Counted from the stretch's first letter, positions 13,618-26,668 are shown. The stretch is 64,000 bases of DNA from Amoebidium appalachense (GCA_963693365.1 CAVNZM010000015.1:4278001-4342000); one strand, 5' to 3'. Numbers and translations are program-made. Notes: generated from the letters alone by a model not told the origin.

Positions 13618-13974
13618 CTCGAGAAAGAATAAGAAGGAGGGAGAGAGAAAGAGAGAACCCGGCTTCCTGAAGAGAAGGAAAAGATCATAGAGCCATGCAC
13701 CGACACAGGGAGGAGAGTTGTGTGCCTTCATTTGTTTGCATGTTAGGGGAGAGATGGGTGAGACACGAGTATACGAGTGTGCACAAGCTCCTGCACACTT
13801 CTTTCTTCCTGTGCCCGGGAGAGGGCGCAGGGCGTGCCAGGGTGGGGAAGGAGGGGGAAGGAGGGGGGGGGGGGGGGGGGGTGGAGTCGGCAACCTTTGG
13901 AGTTGCTCTCGCAGGTATTCGGGCTTCTTTTGGTTTTGTTGTATGCGCTTGGCTGCTAGATCCTCAGCCTCTTT

Positions 13975-14046
<72 letters not shown>

Positions 14047-15342
14047 GAATGTGTGTTTGTGTGTGTGTTGTATGTGTGAGTGAGAGTGTGTGTGAGTGCG
14101 AGTGCGAGTGCGAGTGTGAATGTGAGTATGTGTTACACATATCAAATAATGAGTAGTGCTGCTGTACCATTGAAAAAGAAGCCACACATTTGCATGGGTT
14201 TGTTTGTGCACGTGGTTGGGGTGGGGGTATTTGGTGGAGTTCATTTACGGGCATACATTGACACAAAATATATTCATACCCAAAGATGATCAGCACTATT
14301 AATTAAAATGGACATCAAAACTATATAATAAAAAAAAAAAATGATAATTGGCGGCATGTCTATTCATGGGGGTTGTTGCCCTGCACCATTGAAAAAAGAA
14401 GCCACACATGTGGATGGGTGTGGGCCTGTGCGTGGTTGGGGTGGGGATAACAGTGACGGCAGGGACGGTAAGGGGTTACGTGCGCGTGTGCGTGCACACA
14501 CACACCCACACACACCCACACCTACACCCACACACATTCAGACAAACCAATTTATAGAAAAACCAACCACAATGCACATAAACACATAAAAGAATAAAAC
14601 ATAAACAGACAGGGATTGCTCACTTCAAGGCTGCTGCTCGAATATCCTCCTGACATATTCTCTCCTCCACCTCCACAATCTTCCTCTTCTCTTCCTCGAT
14701 TGCTTGTTCCTGTGTTTAAGGGTCCTTTCATTATGGAGAAAGGGTACAGTCTCGCCATTTTCCCCATCTTTTCTCTTCTCTACTCTTTCTTTAGCTATAG
14801 GTTTGGTTTACTGATTTCGGCGGTTGGTTGGTTCATCTTAACCCTAATTTCTGAATCTCGAAACAGATTCTCCTCAGTAAAACAGAATCACACACATACA
14901 ACGAAAACCAAAGGGAGTCCTACGTGCACGTTATCAGCCCAGAACCCTTTACATGCTTTCGTTAGAGTGTCGTCCTTGCATAGGTGTGTATGCTTTACGT
15001 ACGAGAGCCAACTCGAGTACAGTTTTCTTTTCTTTTCTTCTCCCTCCCTCCCCCCCTGCCCCTCTCCCCCCCTTTCATTTGGACATAGGCGGGTCAACAT
15101 TTTCTATTAGAAACCTTGGCAAGGTATGATATATAGATGAGCCGGATGCGAAAATGAAAAGAGAGTCGCACTTGAAAGGGGTTTAAGTATCTATCTGCAG
15201 TTTGCAGCGTGTAGAAATTGTCATTAAAAAGTCCAGGAGAAATGCCTGCGTAGATGTAAAATGTGTGGCAGTCAGGGTTGGTGGGTTGCTGGGTGGGTAC
15301 CTAAGTGCGTGGGTGGTGGTGGTGGTGGTGTGTGCGTGTGTG

Positions 15343-15377
<35 letters not shown>

Positions 15378-16843
15378 GGTTAGAATGCGGATCACAGTAC
15401 GAAGTACAAGTACACGATGAGATATATGTTGCAGGACACAGGCACAAGCAAACATTCAAGTATGCAACACTAGCAAACACAAGCAGAATCCATCGTCAGC
15501 GAGTGCTGATGCGTGTGTGTGTGTGGGGGGAGGGGGGGGGGGGGGGGGGGAGGGGGGGGGTAGATCAAGGCTAATCATTAACATTCTGTTGTTAATCATA
15601 GGTAGTCCCACTGACGGTGCGCTTGTGTTCTCGTTTTCGTTTCAGACCTACATTAATGTGTCCGTGTTTGTGTGCGCGCGCATGTGTGTCTGTGTGGGAG
15701 GGAGGGGCCTGGGGTTGGGGGGGGGGGGGTTTTGAATGCGGAACACGGTACAAAGTACGCATACACGACGAGAAGCATGGTGCAGGACACATGCAAAGGC
15801 AAACATTCAAGTATGCAACATCAGCCATGTGCACAGTATGCGTCATAAGCAGAGCCCATCCTCAGGGAGGACCCAAGTCATCAATTGCGTCTGAGTTTCG
15901 ACCCCTTAGCCCGCGTATATACGACACTCCAACTCAGACAGCAGCATCAACTGAGCTTGGGCGGGTCAACCCGTCTTGATCAAAGACGAGGGGGGGGGGG
16001 GGGGGGGGAGGGGGGAGTATTCGTGCACGTGTTTGTGTGCATGTGGAACCCACCAGTTCTCTGGCCTCCCTTCCTATGTCATCGAATGTAAACTCTCCCT
16101 TGGGAAGTAGTTCCATTTCATCGTCCGTCAACCCGAGCTTCTTCGCTGCAAGCAACTGCTCTTCCGTGTTAGTGCTCACATTTAGGAATACGAAAAAAGA
16201 GAAGTCTTTCTCTGTCTCTCTATCTCTCTCACTTACACTCACTCCCTTTCTCTCACGCACACTCTCTCTTGCTCTTTCCATCTATCCCTTCCCCCCTCCC
16301 CTCTTGTCGGGGAGAAAAGGAATCCTTGTACATGTGCTGGTGACGAGGTGTGCCACTTCTATCCAAAAGTGGATAAAAACTCCTCTCTCTCTCTCTCTGT
16401 CTCTCTCTCTCTCTCTCTCTCCCCAATCCCCCCCTTCCTCCACCCCTTTCTGGGGCAGAAGGAATCCTTGTACATGGCGTCATGCGAGGTTTGCCTGCCC
16501 CCTTCCCCCCCTCTCCTGCTCTCGGATGGGTGCATGTGCATGGTACGTACAGTTATAGGCATCTGCAAAAACTATTGGAACAAAGGGGTGCGGATGTGTT
16601 GGTTACACTCACGCTGTGCAGATATAGAGAGGGGGTTCATGGTTGAGAGCTTGGTTCTTGTGTGCCATATGTCATATGTGTGTGTGTGTGTGTGTGTGTG
16701 TGTTGTTGGGGGGAAGGGGGGGGGGGGGGGGGGGGGGGGAGGATGCCAATACAACACAATCTAACATTTGAAAAGTTGAGAAGGTGACAGAACAGTGATC
16801 AAGCTATTAAGTTACCATTCTTCGCGGGTGTGGCGGGACAGGG

Positions 16844-16876
<33 letters not shown>

Positions 16877-18321
16877 TTTCGGGCCGCGCGATGGCCGGGA
16901 CAGAAAGAGCAAGGAAGACAGCACGTGCTTGTGTCTTAAGAGGAGGGCGCGGGGGGAGGGGGGGGAGGGGGGGGAGGGGGGATTACCGTTTGTCTGAGCT
17001 GGTCGGCAGTGGCTGCGGCCTCGCTAGCACCTGCCTCCCACTGCTCCACCCACCCAACACCTGGTGGCATAGGAATAGGAAGTGGTGAGTGGATAACGAA
17101 TGTGGACTCAAAAACAGCATGCGCAGTCGAAAATGGAAAACAAATGGAAAACTTTGGTGCACACACACGTACAAGCAAGACACGCACCAAAGCCACTAGC
17201 ACATACTTATGCTGATGGAAGGGGGTATGAGGAGGAAGTGGCGTTGGAGGTGAAGGAGGAGACGGATGAGGGGGTAGGTGGGTTGAATGGAGGGAGGGGA
17301 AGGGGGAGGGGGAGGGGGAGGGGGAGGGAAGTGAGGGGGGGTGGATTCGATGTCCAGAACGGAAGGGAAAGAGGGAACATAGCAGGAAGATGATTGGGTG
17401 ACGAAGGATGTTGAAAGGAAGAGGGGGGGGGGGGGGGGGGATGCAAAGGCTACAAATCGTCCAATCCATTTTTTGGCAGAATAAAGGGATACACACTCTC
17501 CCAAAGCCCTTGAAGAAAAGGGATGCCTACTGTTCAGAAACTCCTTGAACTAGAAGGTGAGAGTGATACATACTGTCCAGAAATTATCTGTATAATAATG
17601 GTAAATAATCGGATACACACATACTGTCCAGAAATTCCTTGTAAAATATTGGTTAAAAGGGGGATACACACGGCCCAGATACTCTTTGAACTAGAGGGTG
17701 AGAGGGATACATACTGTCTAGAAATTCCTTTTCCAGGTTTTGGAGCTCCCTCCTCAACTGACTAGCCTGCTGCTCCAGCCTGTCCTGCTCGTCCTTCCAC
17801 TCTTCTGGACTCCTATCTTCAAGCTGCACCCCTGCACAAACAAGAACAGTGGTCATCTTTTCTGAACAGCGAAAAAAAAGAAAAAGGAATGTTTCTGATC
17901 AGTGAAGGAAAAAAAAAGAACGAAGCGCTTCTGGACAGCGAAGAAAAATAAGAAGAAAAGGCTTCTGGAGAGCGAAGAAAAAAAAAGAACGAAACACTTC
18001 TGAGCAGGGAAGTGACAAAAGAACGAAATGCTTGTGAGCAGCGAAGAAACACAAAAGGAACGAAACGTTTCTAGACAGCAACGAGAGAAAAAAAAAAAGG
18101 AAAAAAACGGGGAGACAATGACATGTTGCTGCTTTGTTTTGGAGGTGCGATGTGTGGTATGGTGTGTAATGCCTTTAATAAAGACCTGGGCCGGGTTGAC
18201 GTAAAGGACACGAATCAATTGACAAGGAAGCGGGGCAGAATACTTCACCCTCCCTCGTGGGCACACCAGTTTCCTCCCTCCCCCTCCCCCACACACACAA
18301 ACACACCCTGGCGATCCTTTC

Positions 18322-18353
<32 letters not shown>

Positions 18354-19509
18354 CAGCACCACCATCACCCCTCCCCCGCCTTCCACCACCACTACCACCA
18401 TCCCACACACATCCAACCCTAAGAGTTAAAGGAAGCACACATCTGAGCCCCAATGATGCTGACGGGTTAGAAATAGACTAAGCAGGTGACCTCCTCCTCT
18501 CAAGGATCAAAAATGTTGTGCAAAAAACAAGCAATGTGTGTGTGTGTGTGTGTCGTTAGATGTGGCCCCAGTTACACTCACCAGTCCCGTCACCTCCCAG
18601 CAGCACATCTTCTATGACGTTGAAGAGCAGATTGTGGGGCACTACCCATTTTCGCCGTAGAGCAAAGTCCTGTGGTTTTTAGAGACCCCTTGGTCAAAAC
18701 ACCAAGCAAAAAAGGGGCCTAATTTTTTCCATTCTTACTGAAAGAGCCTTAAACCTGTTGCTGTTGCTGCTACTCAAACCACTGGCCTCGCCCCCCCCCC
18801 CCCCCCCCCCCCTTTTCCCCCCCGTCCTCCCACCCTTTCCCCATATGCACATAACCCATCCAATTCACCCTACCTGCCCGCTCCTCGAATCCTTTCTTCT
18901 CCCCCCTCCCTCCCAAACTCCCGCTCACCCCCCCCCCCCCCACCACCACCACCATTACCACCACCCGCCCTCCTCTCACCCCCTTCCCCACACGGACATG
19001 CCCCATCCACTCTCACCCCGCCTGCTCAAGTAAGACAAGTAAGACATACACACACCCCGGCCATTCCTTATACAGATGGATGAGTTTCACCTGTTGGTGA
19101 AAAAGGTTTCCATACCTGGCTTTTCTCATGCCGTTTTACAGCATCTTTTGCCTGCTTGCTATCCCCGAGAATCCTTCTGGCCTTCTCACATATAGCCACA
19201 TAGTCCTCCTCGTCTCTGTGATAATGGGTTTAGATTAACAATAGTCATACCTGTAAACCACTAGATGTTTGCAAAGATCATTACAAAAGGGCTGGCGATT
19301 AGAATATGGAGCTGGTAGCGGTGGTGGTGGTGGCGTGGGGGTTCAAAAAGCCGGAGGCGATAGCAAACGCACAGGTGCCGTGTCACATGGTGGAAACACT
19401 AGCAGCGAAGAGTGGTTATGCATATGAGAAAGGCAGGAAAATACTTCAGCGCCAATTCGGTAGCTTTCCAGAAGCCTTCCGGGTTGTAATTGGATGCCGT
19501 GTCCACCAT
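9561..19509 (-). CDS. Twelve-exon coiled-coil protein of unknown family
   Basis: Exons in transcript order: 19445-19509, 19116-19215, 18582-18669, 17715-17831, 16987-17060, 16054-16158, 14624-14709, 13895-13975, 12289-12472, 11556-11698, 10755-10923, 9561-9626. Every junction keeps phase and has GT...AG borders, giving about 427 residues to a TAG at 9561-9563. The first exon begins at ATG right after an AG, so this may be the true start or an internal exon. The N-terminal ~80 residues look globular. Residues ~85-235 are rich in Glu/Lys/Gln heptads (e.g. RLEQQASQLRRELQNLEKEF, EQAIEEEKRKIVEVEERI), a strong coiled-coil. The last ~180 residues look like a mixed alpha/beta domain (...ENEYFTLTMALHPEG..., ...WDPATYLLTATP..., ...LDQTFRFLNLTSK). 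This layout recalls kinetochore or scaffold proteins with a coiled-coil followed by an RWD-like domain, but I do not recognise the family and assign no function. GTAGCC at the last codon leaves room for a further downstream exon. It is transcribed divergently from the nuclease-helicase gene. Confidence 0.65.
9627..9692 (+). repeat. (GT)n tract forming the 3' splice site of the last exon
   Basis: In the sense of the minus-strand gene this is (CA)n running straight into the acceptor CACAG at the border of exon 9561-9626, with no separate polypyrimidine tract. Confidence 0.85.
11121..12110. repeat. Diverged local duplications of exon 11556-11698 and the 3' part of exon 12289-12472
   Basis: The donor end of exon 11556-11698 with its intron flank recurs at about 11121-11180 and 11352-11422. 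Its acceptor end recurs at about 11923-12000 together with the neighbouring intronic bases. The part of exon 12289-12472 around 12304-12390 recurs at about 12027-12110. The copies are diverged and lack complete open exons. Confidence 0.7.
12474..13100 (+). repeat. (GT)n tracts plus three long tandem units
   Basis: About 37 GT units (12474-12548) are followed by three copies of a compound unit: GT tract, TATTGTTGTGTTGTG motif, then a unique segment containing GGCGTGAGC...AACAGGGATGGTGATCAGCGG. The unique segment occurs at about 12633-12718, 12799-12880 and 13014-13095. Confidence 0.85.
13416..13617 (+). repeat. (CA)n then interrupted (GA)n tract
   Basis: A short (CA)n block is followed by about 175 bases of (GA)n with GGGA interruptions. 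It lies inside an intron of the minus-strand coiled-coil gene. Confidence 0.9.
14158..14455. repeat. Diverged direct duplication, ~78-bp copies 220 bp apart
   Basis: About 14158-14235 and 14379-14455 share the sequence ACCATTGAAAAA-AGAAGCCACACAT, a following GGATGGGT-like stretch and GTGGTTGGGGTGGGG. Both lie in one intron. Confidence 0.7.
15377..15510 (-). repeat. Poly(C)-tailed interspersed element, copy 1
   Basis: In minus-strand sense it shares the core GCATACTTGAATGTTTGC with the next copy and ends in a TTC(C)n tail, which appears as the G-run at 15344-15376. It is diverged and lacks the CTCTGCTTAT head. It is intronic. Confidence 0.5.
15728..15985 (-). repeat. Poly(C)-tailed interspersed element, copy 2, with tRNA-like head
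   Basis: In minus-strand sense: a tRNA-like segment with AAGCTCAGTTGATG (A-box-like, about 15945-15958) and GGGTCGAAACTC (B-box-like, 15893-15904), then TGAGGATGGGCTCTGCTTAT, a body of about 110 bases with GTACTTTGTAC, and a terminal run of C. This is the organisation of a tRNA-derived SINE. It is the most complete copy in the window. Confidence 0.55.
17528..17731. repeat. Tandem copies of a 5' splice site
   Basis: In minus-strand sense the genuine exon end plus donor (GAATTTCTAGACA|GTATGT, 17712-17731) recurs in degenerate form at about 17528-17546, 17571-17590, 17622-17641 and 17671-17688, roughly every 45 bases. All copies lie in the intron downstream of exon 17715-17831. A 31-base flank is nearly identical at 17547-17577 and 17688-17718. 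Confidence 0.75.
17862..18090 (-). repeat. Purine-rich minisatellite, ~7 units of 34-38 bp
   Basis: Units on the plus strand read roughly CTTCTGRACAGCGAAGAAAA followed by A-rich sequence and GAACGAAAYG. Seven imperfect copies are visible. It is intronic in the coiled-coil gene. Confidence 0.8.
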
Positions 19510-20781
19510 CTGAATTAGAGAACTAGGTTAGAATGCGATGTTGAAAGCTATGAAGTCCAAAGAATGCCCCAGGTCCGCACAAAGGCATGAACGAGTCCAG
19601 CCTATGCTCTGAAGGTCGATGCGCACGTCAAACGATGTTTACCATAGATATAGCAGAGAAAAGAAGTAGACGTACAGTGTGAAAAAAAAAGACAAGTCTT
19701 CTTGTAGCATGAAAGAGTCCGGGGATAAGCTGTTGGTCCTTTTTCTCGTTTCCCGGATCGAGAGAGCATAGTGTTGAAGCATAGTGTTTTCCAAAATCGT
19801 TCATGAAGATATCTTGTTGTACCTTTATCGGAGAATAGCCGTCAAAGAAACTGCGAGATATGCGGTGTAGTCACTTTCTTCCTGTTCTCTTCTCTTTCCT
19901 GTTCTCTCAAAGCCACAAAGAGCACAAAACGGAAGATAGTGCTGCTTGGGCCGATCGCCACTTTGGACCGAAAAGTGTGTTGCACCACCGGCTGCTTTCT
20001 GTTATCTATGGAAGCAAAGTGCCCAGTTATAGCTATAAAATACTATGTGTAAGCTGTTATTATAGCTCTATTTTCCATGTTTTTCTTAGTCTACTTCGCA
20101 ATCAGAACCAGACCCAGAACGGCGATAACGGTCAATGCCAGCAGCTTTCAAATGCCGCGCCTTTTGTCCTAAAAATAGCTTTTTACCTATGCCAATGAAA
20201 AACTACCAAATATAGCTTATCGGTTTATCATGAGGTGGTCACTAGTTTGTAGTCTGCAACAGCTTACGTCATTAGACATCAATTTTACCCTCAATCTATG
20301 TGCATTGTTGGAATTTTTTAGTTTTTATGTTTAGACTACTATCTGAGCCGCTCAAGGTGAAAGGTTCGTTTCTAATATTTAGTTCGTGTTTGTCAGTTGT
20401 TTGGAAGAATATTCAATTGATAATTGATAAAAAGCCTTAACCACCACAACCAAAGCGGGAGGGAAAAGTCGCTATAATGCCTTTTCAATAAAACTCTATT
20501 TTTTTGATGGTTTGTCTTTCACTTATCGAGTTACCTGCGATTGATTCCTCACAGATTCGGTGTGAAGGTTGTGGCGGACGTCAAGCAACAGGCCCACTGT
20601 GTGTGGGCCAAAGCTGTCGTCATTTCAGTCATTCGACAGTTGAAAAACAGCTTTTTGGAATTTATTACGAATTTTCTACCGTTTTGTTTACCAATCCCCC
20701 GCCCTTTCCAATGCTCGGCCTTCCGGCCTCCGTTGTTCAACATCCACACTCACACAACATCATCCACGCACTTACACGAAG
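19510..20781. other. Divergent intergenic region
   Basis: It separates the 5' ends of the coiled-coil gene (leftward) and the nuclease-helicase gene (rightward), so it should hold both promoters and 5' untranslated sequence. The DNA is of normal complexity with few simple repeats, unlike the introns. I see no clear TATA box at a convincing distance. The overlapping frames at 20504-20849 lack support. Confidence 0.5.
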
Positions 20782-21991
20782 ATGGGTGTGCACGGGTTGA
20801 CACGGACAGTAGATTCACGGCCCAAGGCCTTCTGTGCCTCCCCATCTAAGGGTCCTGAGCCAATACCCCGTGGCTCTCTGCTTATTGTTGACCATTACAG
20901 CATGCTCTATGAGTTGCTTACCACACAAAGCGCAAACAGCAGTTCAGGCCTGGCTAGTGGGTATGTCCTCCCCCCCACCCCCCCTCCCCCTCCCCCCCCC
21001 CCCCCTCCCCTCCCCCACCCCCTGCCTCCACATTACCCTCGCCCCACCTCCCCCTCCGCCCCTCCGACTTCAAACCCCCCCCCCCCCCCCCCCCTCTTAC
21101 CCTGCACCCGTGTAAGAGCAAAGGTTACAAACCTTTTGCAAGCGCAGTGGATGTCTATCCTCCTCTTGCCCCATTTCCTTTTCGGCACATCCGAAGCAAG
21201 GGCGAGGCCTGCATTCTCAGAACCCCCCCTTCCCCCTCCCCCCTACCCCACCCCATCTGTTCCATCCCCCCTCCTTGGCCCTCTCAGGGAAAAATGGAAA
21301 GGTAAGAAGAACACTCATGGCCCATCTGCCATCTCTCCTTTAATTTTCCCTGTGCCACATTCTTGAAACACTCCAGTGTCTGTGTCTGACTCCCGTTTTC
21401 CCCCACACAGGGAGAGCAAGGGCCTTGTTTTCGACCGCCACAAATTATCGCGAGAGCTTCTTATGGAAGCCTGCCTTGGTGGTGATCCAAACCGCCATGA
21501 TGTTGTCTTGACGCATTTCGTCCGCGCGCTGAAATCTTCTGGAATTGAGCTTGTCTGTGTTGTGGATGCGCCAACAGGCACGGGGGGGAGTGAGGCTGCG
21601 CGCTCCGCTGTGTGGAAAACGAGGTTCGAATCCAGACTTGCAGCGTCCTTTTTGCTGGAACAGGCGGCGGTGACAGGTGGAGATTTGGGTGAGTGACTTC
21701 TTATTTTTATTTTTTATTTTATTTTTTTGGGGGATTTTTTATTTTTTATTTTATTTTTTTGGGGGGAGGGTGGGGGGAGAGAGGGGGGAGGGTTTGGGGG
21801 GGGGGGGGGAGGGGGGGGGGGAGATACAAAGGCAAGGTGGTGCATTTTGTGATTAATGTAGTGGCAGATTAATGGGAGTTTTCATTGTCTCTGGCACATG
21901 TGCCCGGTAGTAGTGGGTGGGAAGGGATGAGCCATGGTTGTGAGGGTTCCGTTTTTTGTGTTTCCCCCTCCCCCCCCCGACAAAAAAGAAA

Positions 21992-22063
<72 letters not shown>

Positions 22064-22246
22064 TTCGTCGTGGCCTATCTTCCTGTCTGTATCATAAACA
22101 CATGCTGATACTCGTAGCCTTTACATCATAATGCCCCCCCCTCCTCCCCTCTCCCCCCTCTTCTCCCCCAAAGGAGGGGGGAGGGGAGAGGGGAGAGGGA
22201 AGGGGGAGTTGGTGGTGATGGTGGTGGTGGTGGTGGTGGTGGTGGT

Positions 22247-22284
<38 letters not shown>

Positions 22285-22354
22285 AACCCAGCCCACCCTT
22301 TAGCGCTGGTGTTATTATGGATGGATGTTTTTTTTTTTTCTTTCCGTGCAAGTG

Positions 22355-22405
<51 letters not shown>

Positions 22406-23074
22406 GGGATGGGGATGGGGTAGATGGTGTGTGTGTGTGTTTGGCGGGGGGGAGGGGGGGGGGGGGAGGGGGGGGGTCTACTATGCTTGCCGTCTGTCCT
22501 CCTCCTCTTCGCCGCCTCCCCATGAGGATTTGCTCTGCTTATAATGCATACTCTTTGTGTGTGGTTTGCACTCTGCATTGTGTTGTCGTTGTGATTGTGT
22601 ACTTCGTATTTTATGACACATTCTACCCCCCCCCCCCCTCCCCCCCCCCCCTCCCTCCCTTCCCCTGCCCGCCCGCCCACCCTTTCCCCCTCACCCCGCC
22701 TCCCCTCCTCCTCATCCCCTTCAACTTCATCAGAGCTATCCTCAACACTCTTCCCTCTCCTCTTCACCGCTCTCCACCCCTCCCATCACACACACACACC
22801 ACATCTGCCCCTTTGTATTACCACCCTAACAACCAACATTCTCGATTTTTCCAGACGATTCCACCATCACAGGTGGTCGCCACCTTCCCGGTTTGGCGGC
22901 AGCACAATCCATCTCCACCCTCCAGCGGTTGGGTGTTGAGGTTGTTCAGTGTACGGATGAAGAGGCTGACCAGAGGTGTTTGGTGCTGCTGCATACACGG
23001 CCAAAGGCGTATGCGGTGCTGTCTGGTGACTCGGATTTCTATGTGCTCAAGGGCTCAAGGTGGGTGGGTGGGTG

Positions 23075-23118
<44 letters not shown>

Positions 23119-23412
23119 GTGTTTTTTTTTTTTTTTTTTTTTTTTTTGGGTGCCCCACGGGGGGGGGGGGGGGGGGGGGGGGGGGGTATTGTTGTTGTTA
23201 TTCGAGTGTTTTTGTCAGTGATTATTTATTTTAGTATAATTATGAATGTTGATGTTGTTGTTAGTTTATTATCATCATATAATAATACAGTATAATAGTG
23301 TCGTCATATTTGTCTTTTTTTTTTGTTGTTGTTCAGAGAAGGCTCTCGAGGGCTCAGGGTGGAGGTCCCCCCCGCCCCCCCAAATATCCGTTTATTTATA
23401 AATTTATATGTT

Positions 23413-23474
<62 letters not shown>

Positions 23475-24183
23475 CGTGTGTGCGTGCGTGTGTGTGTGTG
23501 TGTGTGGTGGTGGTGGGTGGGGAGAGGGGGGGCATGACTACAAACCATGATACAATTTAAATTGTAAAACCATTCCAAGACCTACTTTCTGCAAAAACCT
23601 ACCCCCCTCCCCCTTCTCCTGCAACCTTGCATATCAGACTTGCATATCAGAACAAAATTGTATCAGGAAATGAACTAACAGCGAGTATATGCCATCCAGG
23701 TTCATACCCTGGGACTATTTCAACTGGGAGGATGGTAAAATAACAGGTACCCTCTTTACCCCTGAAAGTGTCGCACGTGGCCTAAACCTCCTACCGGCCC
23801 AACTTCCCGATTTTGCGGCTCTGTGTGGTACGGATCTCACATCACACCACCTCCGCGAAACTGGTCTTATGTCCGATTTGGTCCTGGCGTGTGGTCGCGA
23901 ATCTCGTCTCCCAGTCGATGCGAAAGCGGTCGCGCGATTCGTTCGCTTGATCGCTCCCGGAGGTCTTTTGTCCAATCAAATCGTTCAAGAAACGGTTAAA
24001 AAGCACCCGTCATTGGGCGTCGCGATTCAGGATAATACCCAGTTTTTCTCCGGATCGGGGTTCAGCTTGGCGAAAATGCGGATCGGTATTGAGGAGGAAT
24101 CGAGAGAATTGATGGTGAGATCTCTGTTGAAGGACATAAGGGATCTGAAGGTTTCTCCGACTGTGCTTGTGTGGTTCGTCTAA
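20782..24183 (+). CDS. N-terminal asteroid/XPG-like nuclease module (four exons)
   Basis: It starts MGVHGLT, the classic MGIxGL opening of the XPG/FEN1/asteroid superfamily. Metal-binding acidic residues are visible in the expected order: Asp in [10 protein letters not shown], Asp in [10 protein letters not shown], the DEEAD pair, both Asp in [10 protein letters not shown], and Asp in [18 protein letters not shown] followed by [10 protein letters not shown] is typical of the asteroid branch rather than FEN1. The catalytic set looks intact, so activity is plausible. Exons: 20782-20960 (ends phase 2), 21411-21688 (phase 1), 22855-23059 (phase 2), then 23700 onward. The last exon stays open to TAA at 24181-24183, and its true donor is unclear (candidates before 24171 or 24126 would give the phase needed by exon 24810). 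Confidence 0.75.
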
Positions 24184-24222
24184 CCCCCCCCCCCCCCCCC
24201 CCCCGGTCCCGCCTCACAGACA

Positions 24223-24290
<68 letters not shown>

Positions 24291-24659
24291 AATTCATTTC
24301 ATTTTCATGAGCACCAGCACCAGCACCACCCCAAACTTTACCACAAACACGGGCCTGTACTATCACACGTTCGCTTGTGAAGTTCACACTTTTGGCTCCC
24401 ACACACTCAGCAACCCTAAAAGAATAATTATGTTATACCCCAATACAAAAGCCAACAACAATTAAAAGGTTCCTCCTCTGACAACCAACCTTTCTTTGGG
24501 CATCCATGGGGGCGAACACACATGCACACACACACACATGCACACAAACACACAAACACACACGGAACACACGGACCTGCATTCGTATCATTTAGCAATA
24601 TAAACACTCATCATGTCCTTGTATCGTGATCACATGTTTGATGGATATGCGCGCGCGCA

Positions 24660-24719
<60 letters not shown>

Positions 24720-25421
24720 ATCACAACCAGACAACCACACACACACAAAACAAACACTAAAAACTAAAAACTAAAAACTAAAAACTAAAATTAAAATTGC
24801 CCAATACAGGTTGGAAGACCAAGCATTCTGGGGCACAACATCTGCCGAGGGCATCAGTTTCTCAAGCGGCGACGACGCTAACGTGACCTGTGACCAATTG
24901 CACGCGCTTAATCGCGCTTTGGTATTCGGCATGCTTGGGGTGGACCACTACGCGCAACATATTGCACACGGTGATCGGCTGGAGGTTCAGAATGTGAGGT
25001 TAAGGCTGGAGCCAATCAAATCGGGGCCTGGTTATGGGGTCGCGGTGACGGTGGTTGGGGAGAATTGGGTGCATGCGGGTGCAGGTGAGTGGGTGGGTGT
25101 GGATGGGCATGGGTGTGTGTGTGTGGGGGGGGGGGGGGGGGGGGGGGGGAGTTGAGGGTGGATGTTGGTGCGTGGGTGGTGGTGGATATGCGGGTGTGGG
25201 TAGGTGGGTGGTCACATGTGGTGAGAATGGGTGTTCTGGAGAGGGAAGGGTGTGTGTGTGTGTGGTGGTGGTTGTGGGGATGGAGGGGGGGTAGATAATA
25301 CATGTTGGGAGGTGATTGTGACATTGGGTCGGGAGGGGGCAGGGGGAAAGGGGAAGGGGACAGCACTGGTGCAGTCTGTCCCTGGTCTATTTTGAAACCT
25401 GATGGGTATGTGTGTGTGTGT

Positions 25422-25455
<34 letters not shown>

Positions 25456-25940
25456 ATGTGCTTTTGCATGTGCGAGCATGTGTTTATAGCACTTGTTGGT
25501 AAGCCCCCCCCCCCCCCCCCCCCCCCCCTTTTCCCCTCTACCCCCCCCCCCCCCCTTTTCCCCTCTGCCCGCCACCCCCTCCCGCCGCCTCCTTTCTCTC
25601 ACGTTGTTCTTTCTTTTCCCCACCATTTTCCTTAACCTCGCAGCAAATGCACCTGACCGTTCTGACTACCGATTTCTTTGTTTTTTCCCCTTCCTTCCTT
25701 TTTTTCGTTTCTTTTTTTCTTTCTGTGTGCGCAGGTCATTGGACACCGCAGCTTCACGAGGTGCCCACACTTAGCCGCAGTCAGCGTCTGAGGGGCCTGC
25801 ATGCCCATTCATGTGTGCACCTGCCCGGGTTGGACTATGACACGGACCCCCTGTTCAATGTGCTCGACAAACGGTACGTTCTCCCCCCCCCACCCCCCTT
25901 TCTCTGGGAGGTTCTCCCTTCTTTTTTTTAATCCGCGCCT

Positions 25941-25974
<34 letters not shown>

Positions 25975-26088
25975 TATCCCCCTCTTCCCCCCTGCCCGCC
26001 CCCGCTCCCCCTCTCCGCCTCTTTTCTTTCATCCGCCCTTTTGCCCACCTACCCCCCTATTCCCTCCCTCCCCTCCCCTTTCCCAACA

Positions 26089-26158
<70 letters not shown>

Positions 26159-26456
26159 AAAAAAAAAAAAGGGGGGGGGGGGGCAAAACTGTGGAGTCCT
26201 GGTCTTGTGAGTTTGTATGCTTATATTTCGTGCTTACTCCTTGCGGCTGAAACCTGAAAACCGGGCACTTGTTCCTGTGTTTCCTTTCTGCTGCCGGCTT
26301 TCATTTATAAGTAACCGTGATAGGCTCTACTTCTGTCATATGCTTTGTGGTGGGGTGTGCATTTTCTAGGCTCTACTTCTGTCATATGCTTTGTGGTGGG
26401 GTGTGCATTTTCTCTTCTCAGTATGCATTTGTACTTATTGCTGTGTAACATACTCA

Positions 26457-26503
<47 letters not shown>

Positions 26504-26559
26504 ACACAGCCACCCACCCACACACACACATACACTCACTCAGCTCACTCACTCACGGA

Positions 26560-26613
<54 letters not shown>

Positions 26614-26668
26614 GTGCTCCCACCCCCTCCCCACACACGTACACACACAAACGCACCCCGACTCCCCC

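Noticed and set aside
21622-21635. GAGGTTCGAATCC, a tRNA T-loop-like motif
   Set aside because: It is inside the nuclease exon (encoding TRFESRL) with no tRNA fold around it.
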